Below, in pieces: positions 1-18,873 of a stretch of 27,500 nt of DNA; positions within the stretch are counted from its first letter, which is position 1, and each line of letters begins with the position of its first letter. Both the position numbers and the translations under genes were made by a program. The DNA comes from Chondrilla cf. caribensis. Its lineage: Eukaryota > Porifera > Demospongiae > Chondrillida > Chondrillidae. The notes below the pieces were generated by a model. The model ran no database searches. It was not told where the DNA came from and saw only the letters and a program-made list of their open reading frames with translations. Location of the stretch: contig OZ026568.1 in NCBI GenBank assembly GCA_964020155.1, positions 3,572,820 through 3,600,319 of the forward strand. The letters run 5' to 3'.

Positions 1-834
1 CATATATGATGTACGGCATACATGTGTCACAATGGAATACCTATCCATAGTCACGCAGTCATTTCACCATAAAAATGGCTCAAAATTGAGAACCACGTGT
101 CTGGGCTCCCAAACTGGGGACATAAGGGGAGTCCAGCAACCTAGCTGAACGGGAGGAAGTGAAGTAGCTTTTTTTTATGGGACTTTCCAATTCTGCTGAC
201 TTCACTTCCCCTCTCCACAATCGACCCGAGCCAGGTGGTGTGGTCTCTGTGTGATCTCATGGAGTCCATAATACAAGCAGAACTTGTGAATACATATATG
301 CGCACTGGTATGCATCCATTGTATCAGGGGATTTAAGCATTCATTTTTACTAACAGTATCACATGCCAGCTGCTCACAAAACACTACCGTTGAGAAGTCT
401 GAATTCAAAGACACTGGAGAGATGTGTAGGGGATCATATGTTCGTGTAGGACGGATTTAGAAAGCCATTTCTCACTGTATTTTATATTTTGTATCACTGG
501 ATTTTCCACCATCCGGCACAACACACACATGTATGTATGTACACCACATGCAACCACAATATGCACAACACACCACCACCAAATGCACATACACCATACA
601 CCACACACCACAACATACACAACACACACATACGTACACAACACACCATCACCAAATGCACATACACCACACACCACAACATACACAACACACCATCACC
701 AAATGCACATACGTACACCACACACCACAATATGCACAACACATACATACATACATACATGCACATACACACACTACATCCAAGTACTGGACACACATCC
801 ACTTAAGGACAACAGGTGTGGAGTAGAAACTCAC
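1..834 (-). repeat. MCMBP last visible intron with degenerate CA-rich minisatellite
   Basis: Positions 527-770 hold about four degenerate copies of a 50-65 base CA-rich unit, with the recurring word accaaatgcacatac near 580, 650 and 695. The rest (1-500) shows no MCMBP exon and no other coding signal that I can support; the 70-95 residue frames here have no recognisable homology. Confidence 0.6.
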
Positions 835-7930
<7,096 letters not shown>

Positions 7931-8122
7931 TTTGCGCCAATTCAATAAACGCCGACGGCGAAAAATACAAGCAAACGCCTGCATACGGGCGCATAACTAA
8001 CGCGATAAACTCAAATACTAACGCGAAAGATTGACAAATAATTATTAACGTACATAATATAATATTAGAACATAGAATAATAACAAATGAATAAATTGCT
8101 GAGAAAAAATTCAATAATAAAG
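7931..8122 (-). promoter_or_regulatory. MGAT1 3' flank and MCMBP promoter
   Basis: This gap of 192 bases must hold both the end of MGAT1 and the MCMBP promoter. The half next to MCMBP is CpG-rich. It contains TTTCGCC (minus strand, 7957-7963) and TTTCGCG (minus strand, 8022-8028), which resemble the E2F core TTTSGCGC, plausible for a replication gene. No AATAAA was found for MGAT1. Confidence 0.35.
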
Positions 8123-9976
8123 TTACTTAGGTGGTGCAATAAATAATCTTCTATCTCTGAAAAATACAGTAACTATTCCTTTGTAAGCGGCTCTTGGAAC
8201 TCCAGCCTGTGGTGGTAGAACACAGAGGAATCTCTGTAATCCAACATTGATCAACTTTATCAAATTAATATGACAAAATTGTAAGAAACGTCCACATAGT
8301 TATGAACAGTATTTGATACTTCCGTTATTACAATTTATACAGTAAAACCCTTGTAAAGTGTCAATTGTCATAATCTGACGTGTAATTATTCTCCTAAAAG
8401 TGTAGGGCTGTCCAGTTGCAACAGTGGACTCATCGCCACCAAACACACAAATCACTAGGGACATAATTCTCATCAGTAGTCTTATTCAAAAAGAACAAAT
8501 CCATGTTAATCATCCCGGTTAGCACATACTCCCAGTTGGCATATACTCCCGGTTAGTACATACTCCCGGTTAGTACACACTCCTGGTTAGTACATACTTC
8601 TGGTTGGTACACACTCCTGGTTAGTACATACTTCTGGTTGGTACACACTCCTGGTTAGTACATACTCCCGGTTAGTACATACTCCTGGTTAGCACATACT
8701 CCAGGTTAGCACATACACTTTACTTAGGCCCTTGGTTGTGTTTACTATGTCAACCAGTACTAATAGTAAGCACCTCTGAAAAGAAGTACAGATTTGGTGT
8801 TTCCTTTGGGGAACTCTCCAAGGCTGTATATCTACATGTAAATTTAGGAACTCTACAATACAACTACCGTATAGAGGGAAAACTTCGTGAGGTTGAAATT
8901 TCATGCCTTTCGCAATTCGGCCCAATTCAGGTAAGTATATTCGTGAAATCCTTTCAAGTGAAATCATCAAAACACAAACACGAATATCAACACACAAATT
9001 GCAAAATTTTCTTCCACAATAATTTTTTTCTGCTATACAGTACTACATTTCTTTGTCAGGGAATCAGACATTTTTCCTCCACCTTTCCTGACTTCAGAAT
9101 CCACTGTACATACATACTACATGTTAACTAGCCTTCCAGTCCGACATTATCCCTAATCTTTTGCTGAGAGTCTGGAACTGCTTAATTCCCGAGTAGGTGA
9201 TTCTGACCTCCTTCAAGTCAGGGCGGAAACCGCTGATAATCTGGCTCTCCTGTAATTCAGGAGCTGAGTACACTCGTGTGAGAAACTCTGAGTCAAAAGT
9301 GTCCTAAAGTGGAAAAGTTTGAATAGTTGTAACTGACCAAAATTATTACAATGACCCTAAACATTATGATATGTATACAAAACTGCAGTCCAACCAGCTT
9401 ATCAAGTATCCTAGGTAGCTAGTACATACATACGTTTAGTGCATACTCCTGGTTAGTACATACACTACACCGAGTCACTAGCTCATGTCAACCAGAATTG
9501 ATACTAAGTACGTACCTCTGATTAGAAGTACAGATTTGGTTTGTTCTTGGGACTTACTAAGCAAGTTGGACTGTATACAGTGGGACCTCTCTATTACAAA
9601 CCTCTGAAATGTGGAAACCTCTGTAATAAGGACACCATCCTGCGTCCCAGTGTAGTACTGTAGTGTGTTAAATGACCTCTGAATTTAGGAAACCTCTGTA
9701 ATAAGGACTAAAAGTAAGGTCCAAGAGTGTCCTTAATAGAGAGGTTCCACTGTATATATACGAACTAACCTTCTTCAAATAATTCAGATCAATCTTGGAA
9801 AAATCCACTGGTCGATCATTCAATTTAATAAGTCTAAGGAAAGGAGAGAATTCTCCTTTGCTGACTCCCTTGTAGCCAAATGTCTTTGTACGACAAACTT
9901 CAGGACGAATGCAAACCCTTTGAAGAAATGAGATATCATGAAGAAAGCACTTGTACATTTACATAAAACACACAAT

Positions 9977-10030
<54 letters not shown>

Positions 10031-13000
10031 TACATTGCTAAGTGGGTTACAGTTTACCTGTCATTCCTCTGACTTGGTTCTCTCATCCAGTCATCCCAAA
10101 AACTAAATGATAACACACAATAACAGGTTACATAAAGCAGTGTGTGCTCCTGTATGTGTGGATATCCATGTGTGCATCCCAATATACGTACATGTGTGCA
10201 CATAATTGTTGTGTTTACACTGGCATACATACGTACATGTTGGTGTGTAAGTATGTACAGTAGAAAGACCAACTCGGCAATGAGAACACATAATAGGACT
10301 GCAATTCCCAGTTCCGGGAACTCATGTACAGTGAATCTTCGTTAATCCACCACCGCTTTATCCACCAAACCTTTTAATCTGCCACAATTTCCCAGTACCA
10401 ATATAATGTACAAGTAGTAATGAATATCCAGTTAATCTGCCAAACTCGTTAATCTGCCATATTCTTCAAAAACGAATTGTGGCAGATTAACGAGTATTCA
10501 CTGTACTGCATCACTCTATACACATTCAACATTGGAATTAGGACCACCTCCTAATCGAGACCACTTCAACTGATCACATAGTTGGTCTCAGTTGTGAGGT
10601 TCCACTCTACAACATGGGCATGTGACATGAAATACAGGAGAAAGGTCTAGCTCACCTTGCAGGCCACTTTGGCTCCAGTTCCAACCAGACAGTCTTCTTC
10701 AACATCCATCCCAATCCAGGGAAGAAGTCGGAGCGATACAGGATCTCTGTTCGAGGATGGTAACCAAACAAAAGGTAATGTTTTCATAAACACACAAAAT
10801 TACACAGATATAGACAGACATGAAACTCACACATGTGGTTGTGTAATAATACCGGCATATATGTACATACATACATTTAGACATTGTATACATGTAAACA
10901 CTGGTACATATGAACACACGCACAAACACAGATACACACAGATGCACACATGAACACACACACACAAACACACACACACACACACAGAAACACACACACA
11001 GAAACACACTGACACACTGACACACACACACACATACACACACACTGACACACACACACACATACACACACACACACACACACACAAGCAAATACCTACC
11101 ATTTCCAGACACATAGCCTTCTTTGCCGTTGTCATTCCACGCTGACACACACCATATGGTAGGGTCTTCATCAAGAAGGTATTTAGTAGCAGAAAAGTAC
11201 GAGAAGAAGTCGGGAGCAATGTCCAAATCATCTGTAGCAGAACAGATATTGCATTTGTAAAGCAAGTATTGCACTGACAGGGTGCACTGCGTAATCTTGA
11301 TAATCCTACACCTTGATAATCCAACACCTTGATAATCCCACAACTTGATAATCCCACACATTGATGATCCAACATCTCAATAATCCCACACCTTGATAAT
11401 CCAACACCTCGATAATCCCACACATTGATAATCCCACATATTGATGATCCAACACATTGATAATCCCACATCTTGATAATCCAACACCTCGATAATCCCA
11501 CATCTTGATAATCCAACACCTTGATAATCCCACATCCTCCATAATCTGAATGCATCATGAGAAACAAAGTTCAATGCTCCCCACAGTGTTGGGTTATCAA
11601 GGTACCCACTGTTCCTGCATGTCCCACACTGCACAATGCGACAGACTGTACCTTCAATTATGATGGCATATTCGAAACCAAGTACATTGAATACTTTGTT
11701 CAATGCAAATTTGAAATGTCGAGATATTTTGAAGTATCCTTCCATTTTTTTGAGTTTCGGATCAGTGATAACAATAGGACTGAGGTCTGGTTGCTATGGA
11801 AACAAGAATGATACAAAGGAGATGTAAATCCAATACTATCATTACACAATTATTAACAACCATGGATTAGACAACCATTTTATTGCACCAATATGGCTGC
11901 CACTTTGCAAAAAAGTTGGAGTGAACTCACATTCTTATAAGCAAGCAAATGACTATTTTAATATCTAGAGCTGCAGACGATCGGAAGCAATTTAACACTT
12001 AACTATTAGAACTCCCTGCAATACGTAGGTTCCTGTGTTGGTTACCTCTTCATTCACAAAGAAAGGCTTTGCCATTCAAAGGTACAAGTAAATTCCACCA
12101 CGCCTACCAAGTCATGCGGATGAGGTAGGCTCATCACTTGGAAAGTCGGGCTGAAGTACAGGAGAACTGTACGGCAGGTAACAAGTGTGGATGAGGTAGG
12201 CTCATCACTTGGAATGTCGGGCTGAAGTACATGCAGGAGAACTGTACGGCAGGTAACAAGTGCGGATGAGGTAGGCTCATCACTTGGAAAGTCGGGCTGA
12301 AGTACAGGAGAACTGTACGGCAGGTAACAAGTGTGGATGAGGTAGGCTCATCACTTGGAATGTCGGGCTGAAGTACATGCAGGAGAACTGTACGGCAGGT
12401 AACAAGTGCGGATGAGGTAGGCTCATCACTTGGAATGCCGGGCTGAAGTACAGGAGAACTGTACGGCAGGTAACAAGTGCGGATGAGGTAGGCTTATCAC
12501 TTGGAATGTCGGGCTGAAGTACAGGAGAACTGTACGGCAGGTAACAAGTGCGGATGAGGTAGGCTCATCACTTGGAATGTCGGCTGAAGTACAGGAGAAC
12601 TGTACACACACATCCATAGTTCAGTGACCCCATCTACCCAGAGCTCGTGTACAGTACGTTAACAAGTACTGGTGACCAGTACTTCTACCTCTGGCAGAGT
12701 TTGGTGTGCCCTTCATGGTATATAATGGGTATTCAAAGGTACAAGTAAATTCCACCATGCCTACCAAGTCATACCTTGATGACTTTGATCTTTCCTTCGT
12801 GCTGTGCCAAGTAGTCCGAGGTTGCCTTCTGATCACAATCCTGGCTGACTATCACCGAGAACTGGTTCCCGGATGGCTTCTTCTCCAATACCTGTTCCAA
12901 TGTTCTCTTGAGATAGTCCACCCGATTACAAGTTATAACTAGAATAGCAGTATCAGGAGTGTTCATAGGTCGTTTCAAGTTCTTGAGTACAACTTTGGCA

Positions 13001-14483
13001 GAGGGGGAAGGTCGCATGGTGGTTGGAGGGTTTTTCGTGGTGGCTGGAGGGTGTTGAGTGGTGGAGGGAGTTTCTGAATGTCTGGCTGGTGCGTCTGCAT
13101 TGGGCGAACCAACAGATAATCTATCAATTTGCTCTGCAAAAAGAACAAACAACGAAAAGGCTACATCGGATAACTGTCCTTGTTCTCATATTGTAACAAA
13201 TAGAATGAGTGTGAGTATGTTCCTATTGCGAAGAACATGAAAGTGTGACTACATCAACTGCATATCCTGCCTGGAAGCAACGTAACTACAAAGCTTGTGT
13301 TACGGGATGGCATTTTGTTATAGCTCTATTGTTTGCTGTTTCTGATGGTTTTGGTGACAGTAGATTGCTCCGATTAGCTGGGCATATGGGGTGCTCCATC
13401 ATTAATGACTTGATCGCAAGTGTGTTGCACAGGATTTATGAACCGCCTTATCCTTTTATCTACCTACGTACATACGTATCTACCATCAGATTACAAAGGT
13501 TGTCCGATTACAAAGTTTTCTATAGTATAACTTGCGAAGATGTGGTCAGATTATACTATGGCGAAGGACAGATTGCAGCAACTGTACTAGGTACTCCATA
13601 AAGCGGACCATTTGGTGGGATGGTTTTCTCAGTAAAAATGATAATGAATGAATGAATCGAACAAATTGACCAGTTTACCTGTTGACCTGGACTTACCTCG
13701 AAGTGCTTTGATCTCATCTCTCAAATCAGCCAATTGACGGACATTTCTGGCATCAAAATTGTCCAGTCGAAAGTTGAGTTGCTCGTGGAGCTTTTTATCT
13801 GCGTTTTCAAATGCTGCATCCACCTAAAGGGGGGTACAATCCCATCACCACACCACACATGTACCACTTAATTCCATACAAATCTGCTGAATGCGTGAAG
13901 TTAGACGGCAAGTGTCGCTAAGAGTAAAATCTATGCTTCAGTACTTGTGAATGAGATAACTGCTACTACCAATGAGATAAACTCAGGAGGTCCGAGGGTC
14001 ACTGATATTATAAGCATCAATGCCCTACAGGGTGACACTACAAGGTGCTTCTGCCGTGATAGCTGCTATTAAACACACTGATATCGTTGGGCTGTAGTTA
14101 CATGTCTTCCATTGGTCAATACTCTTCGTATAGAGATATCACTGAGTTGGGCTGGAACCAACAGATCGATCTCAATGACCGGATATCCTAAACGACACCA
14201 GTTGTCCCGAATTTCCCCCCATTCCACCCTATGTCGTATCTACGGACAATACTTTGAAGTCACGTTATAATCAGGCCTTAGTTTTTGGATAACTTCGCTC
14301 CAATCTCTGTACATTGGCAAGTTGTCAAGAGTATCTATGTACTAATCCATTTCGAGGAAGAATTCAACTTACTAGGCCGGTTTTTTCGCGTTCTTCCGTC
14401 CAGTGTACAATACTCACTGTGATTAATAGCCAAATAATACCTGCTGCCACGAGAAACACAAAGGTGGATCTCAACCGACTCAT
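8123..14483 (-). CDS. MGAT1: Alpha-1,3-mannosyl-glycoprotein 2-beta-N-acetylglucosaminyltransferase (GnT-I)
   Basis: GnT-I transfers GlcNAc from UDP-GlcNAc to the alpha-1,3 mannose of Man5GlcNAc2 in the medial Golgi, the first step toward hybrid and complex N-glycans. Ten exons (minus strand): 14483-14373, 13823-13697, 13133-12775, 11793-11652, 11231-11100, 10746-10656, 10102-10058, 9917-9770, 9303-9133, 8206-8123. They encode 469 residues, against about 445 in mammals. Residues 8-26 form a type II membrane anchor. The stem is coiled, then Thr/Pro-rich (about 95-125). The catalytic domain has [21 protein letters not shown], the metal/UDP-binding EDD at 246-248 (its codons split by intron 4), [27 protein letters not shown] (holding the aspartate assigned as catalytic base in rabbit GnT-I) and CIRPE. 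The last exon ([16 protein letters not shown]) matches the conserved C-terminus. Intron 9 has a GC donor. The start sits directly before the membrane anchor. It is head to head with TOMM7. Confidence 0.95.
8518..8828. mobile_element. CAACTTGCTTAG-family MITE, copy 2, with ~12 copies of a 17-mer
   Basis: Positions 8518-8712 hold about twelve 17-base units (plus strand ACTCCTGGTTAGTACAC), the reverse complement of the right-end satellite monomer. Positions 8712-8828 match the family interior in reverse (TGTCAACCAGTACTAAT, AAGTACAGATTTGGTGT). The far left end is not clear. It lies in MGAT1 intron 9. Confidence 0.75.
9386..9573. mobile_element. CAACTTGCTTAG-family MITE, copy 3, reverse orientation
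   Basis: Ends CAGTCCAACCAGCTTATCAA and TTACTAAGCAAGTTGGACTG, the latter followed by TA. The interior holds about one 17-mer (ACTCCTGGTTAGTACAT). It is followed immediately by a second, different element at 9578. It lies in MGAT1 intron 8, next to exon 9. Confidence 0.8.
9578..9752. mobile_element. pogo/Tigger-like MITE, CCTCTCTATTA family
   Basis: CAGTGGGACCTCTCTATTA at the left and TAATAGAGAGGTTCCACTG at the right, flanked by TA on both sides. The CAGTRRAACCTC end and the TA duplication are typical of pogo/Tigger-type Tc1-mariner elements. Length 175 bp, no coding capacity. Related copies are at 15449 and 21286. Confidence 0.85.
9978..10028. repeat. (CA)n microsatellite, MGAT1 intron 7
   Basis: About 25 CA units on the plus strand (GT in the MGAT1 sense direction), beginning about 30 bases after the donor at 10057. 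Confidence 0.95.
10329..10503. mobile_element. pogo-like MITE, TTAATCTGCCA family
   Basis: CAGTGAATCTTCGTTAATC at the left and GATTAACGAGTATTCACTG at the right, with TA on both sides, 175 bp. The word TTAATCTGCCA repeats internally and pairs with TGGCAGATTAA. It lies in MGAT1 intron 6. A fragment of a similar element (GGTCTCAGTTGTGAGGTTCC) follows at about 10548-10610. Confidence 0.83.
10915..11086. repeat. Compound CA microsatellite, MGAT1 intron 5
   Basis: CA units interrupted by regular GA, TA and AA variants (ACTGACACACAC, ACAGAAACACAC). In the sense direction it begins about 14 bases after the exon 5 donor (GTAGGT). Confidence 0.92.
11293..11545. repeat. 16 bp minisatellite related to a MITE end, MGAT1 intron 4
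   Basis: About sixteen units of ACACCTTGATAATCCC (plus strand). The complement, GGATTATCAAGGTGTT, differs at two of 16 positions from the subterminal repeat GGATTATAGAGGTGTT of the MITE at 25712-25888. Its open frames ([15 protein letters not shown]) have no homology and are an artefact of the repeat. Confidence 0.9.
12074..12772. repeat. 71/75 bp minisatellite between two copies of the intron 3 start
   Basis: Seven units start with GATGAGGTAGGCTCATC (itself partly palindromic) at 12119, 12190, 12265, 12336, 12411, 12482 and 12553. Spacing alternates 71 and 75, giving a 146-base double unit for the first five. The array is bracketed by a 42-base direct repeat (12074-12115 and 12731-12772, one mismatch). 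The right copy is the start of MGAT1 intron 3. Between the array and this copy lies a decayed MITE fragment (about 12680-12720). Confidence 0.9.
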
Positions 14484-14621
14484 CTGAACGACATTAAAAT
14501 TTACAATGACTCTCAGTGATCAGTATAGGGTGGCCATTTATAACTAAAGTTCCATACTGGTTTACAAATGGAAATCCGGAATGAAACTAGAAACTCTCCC
14601 ATGCACGCGTGCAGAAATAAA
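14484..14621. promoter_or_regulatory. Divergent MGAT1/TOMM7 promoter region
   Basis: Only 138 bases separate the two start codons, so both 5' UTRs and both core promoters must fit here unless upstream non-coding exons exist. A CCGGAA ETS-type core lies at about 14576-14581. A 12-base perfect palindrome, TGCACGCGTGCA, lies at 14602-14613, nine bases before the TOMM7 ATG; its centre, CACGCGTG, resembles bHLH/Hairy-type sites. No TATA box is placed convincingly. Shared control is inferred from spacing. Confidence 0.6.
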
Positions 14622-14862
14622 ATGGCGAATCGATCCGTGCTTCAGAGACTGATGGCTGTGTTACGAATCAGTCGTACTGTGCTCAAGTACGGCTGGGTAC
14701 CGTTCATAATATATCTAGGTAAGTGAGGATGTCAGTGCTTTGTGCAGTACAGCTTTGGACTACATTACTTTCTTCCGGTTCGTAGGATTAAGAAGAGGTT
14801 CCAATGAACCTGAAATTCCTCCACCAACTCTGTTAGGAGCCATTTTACCCTTCGGATATTGA
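14622..14862 (+). CDS. TOMM7: Mitochondrial import receptor subunit TOM7 homolog
   Basis: TOM7 is a small tail-anchored subunit of the outer-membrane TOM complex; it modulates assembly of the complex and, in mammals, PINK1 retention. Two exons, 14622-14718 and 14786-14862, joined by a 67-base intron with gtaagt donor and gtag acceptor, encode 57 residues (family about 55). The recognisable core is LKYGWVPFIIYLGLRRG, the single membrane helix with its flanking basic residues, followed by an acidic/proline segment (NEPEIPPPTLLG) matching the family's C-terminal end. The N-terminus is a basic amphipathic helix. The ATG is the first in the frame and lies 138 bases from the divergent MGAT1 start. 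The protein is too short for ordinary ORF finders. Confidence 0.9.
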
Positions 14863-16117
14863 ATGGTTTATTTGTGACATGAGTTGCACTTTTAATGTTT
14901 ATGTACTGTTGACTGCATAGCCTTTCAGCAACATCTCATCCATTTGATTGCTACAATTGTAATGAGCAAAATTCATGGAACTATCAGATTGAATTGAGAA
15001 GAATGGCAAAGAACTGCTGTGATTCACCAATGCAAATGTGTATGTATTGATTTCAGTAGTTCTCGCATACATATGATTTACAATCCAGTTGATACAGATG
15101 CACATAGCTATGGGGGTATAACCATATCATTATACAATCAGAATGGCAATATGATACAAAAAACAGATTTGAAGCCTAGGACACAGGGGATAAAGTTGAC
15201 ATCAATTTGGTGTGGTACACCCTGGCAAGACCAAAACTAACATAAAAGGTGGCTACTTCAGTAGCAGGGAATATTCCATTGTTAAGACGAGCATTCTCAA
15301 GACAAATTACTGCTCAATACAATTTTTGTGTATTTATTGGTGCTGTAGTAGTGTGTGTATAGTAAGCAAATCCCGACAAGAATATCTGATAACAAGAACT
15401 GAATCGTGGGTAACTCATACAGATTATCTGTAATTATAATGCAGATTACACTGGAACCTCTCTACTAAAGGCACTTTGGGACCTTGATTTCAGTCCTTAT
15501 TACAGAGGTTTCCTCAATTTAGGTCATTTTATACACTTCAGTACTACACTGGGACACAGAATGGTGTCCTTATTACAGAGGTTGCCTCAATTTACACTTC
15601 AGTACTACGCTGGGACACAGAATGGTGTCCTTATTACAGAGGTTGCCTCAATTTACACTTCAGTACTACGCTGGGACACAGAATGGTGTACTTATTACAG
15701 AGGTTTCCACATTTCAGAGGTTTGCAATAGAGAGGTCCCACTGTATCTTATAATGTAGATTGTCTCAATGAGTTTCAAATGTACTGTTCTGTACTGTTTG
15801 GTTTAGCACATAACCAACCACTATCTACTGCATTATTGCTGAGACTGTCCCACCTGATTTCATTTTAGAAGTGTGCATGTCAGTAACAAAGAGATTTTGT
15901 GAGGGCTATTCCACCAGGCAAAGCTATTATCACTAGCCACAGTGAACACACTGCCAATTCCAAACTTGTGTTGTTAGACTTGTATATGTCTATCCGAACT
16001 TATTAATCACGTTAACCTGTGCCAATAATGTTATAAGTGAACATGATTTAAGCACCATAAAACATTAATTCCTAATGATAATTATACTTGGATGTTAATT
16101 CAATGTCATTTGTCTCA
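14863..16117. other. Non-coding stretch between TOMM7 and TMED 3' ends
   Basis: Two gene ends converge here. I see no further gene, no clear AATAAA on either strand, and one MITE (15449-15743). Confidence 0.6.
15449..15743. mobile_element. pogo/Tigger-like MITE with internal tandem expansion
   Basis: Left end CACTGGAACCTCTCTACTA (one change from CAGTGG), right end AATAGAGAGGTCCCACTG, flanked by TA. Inside, a unit of about 65 bases (TTATTACAGAGG ... ACTTCAGTACTACGCTGGGA) is present three times. This makes it 295 bp against 146-175 for its relatives. Confidence 0.83.
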
Positions 16118-18638
<2,521 letters not shown>

Positions 18639-18873
18639 ATTTTTACCAAAACGTGACGTCATAGCCGACACTCCGCGAGAAAAAAGAACTGGAGGCGGGA
18701 TTGATTCTGGCTGCGCTAGACCAATTATAGACTCCCGGAGAGACGCTATTCGTTGGCCTTCTCAAGACGCTGGAACTTATTTTCACCTACTTAGAGCTGA
18801 TGTTAAACGTACACCTGTGTTGAAAGAAGAAGGCTGAGGCTGGATAGTCCATCATTCCGGTATAAGGGTGAGG
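18639..18873. promoter_or_regulatory. Divergent TMED/CSNK1A1 promoter region with CRE palindrome
   Basis: A 235-base gap separates the two start codons. TGACGTCA, the full CRE/ATF palindrome, sits at 18654-18661, only 16 bases before the TMED ATG; the wider ACGTGACGTCA also resembles sites bound by UPR bZIP factors such as ATF6/XBP1. A CCAAT box is at 18721-18725. The region is richer in G+C than its surroundings. Bidirectional use is inferred. Confidence 0.6.

Noticed and set aside
10699..11567. 220- and 246-codon minus-strand frames with [15 protein letters not shown] repeats
   Set aside because: They fuse MGAT1 exon 5 with the 16-bp minisatellite and CA tract; splice sites mark the true exon at 11231-11100.
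12117..12610. Regular repeats considered as a CRISPR array
   Set aside because: The whole 71-75 base unit is conserved, so there are no unique spacers, and the context is an animal intron.
18639..18671. Upstream in-frame ATGs for the p24 gene
   Set aside because: They would put 11 residues in front of a good signal peptide; the start at 18638 fits the family better.
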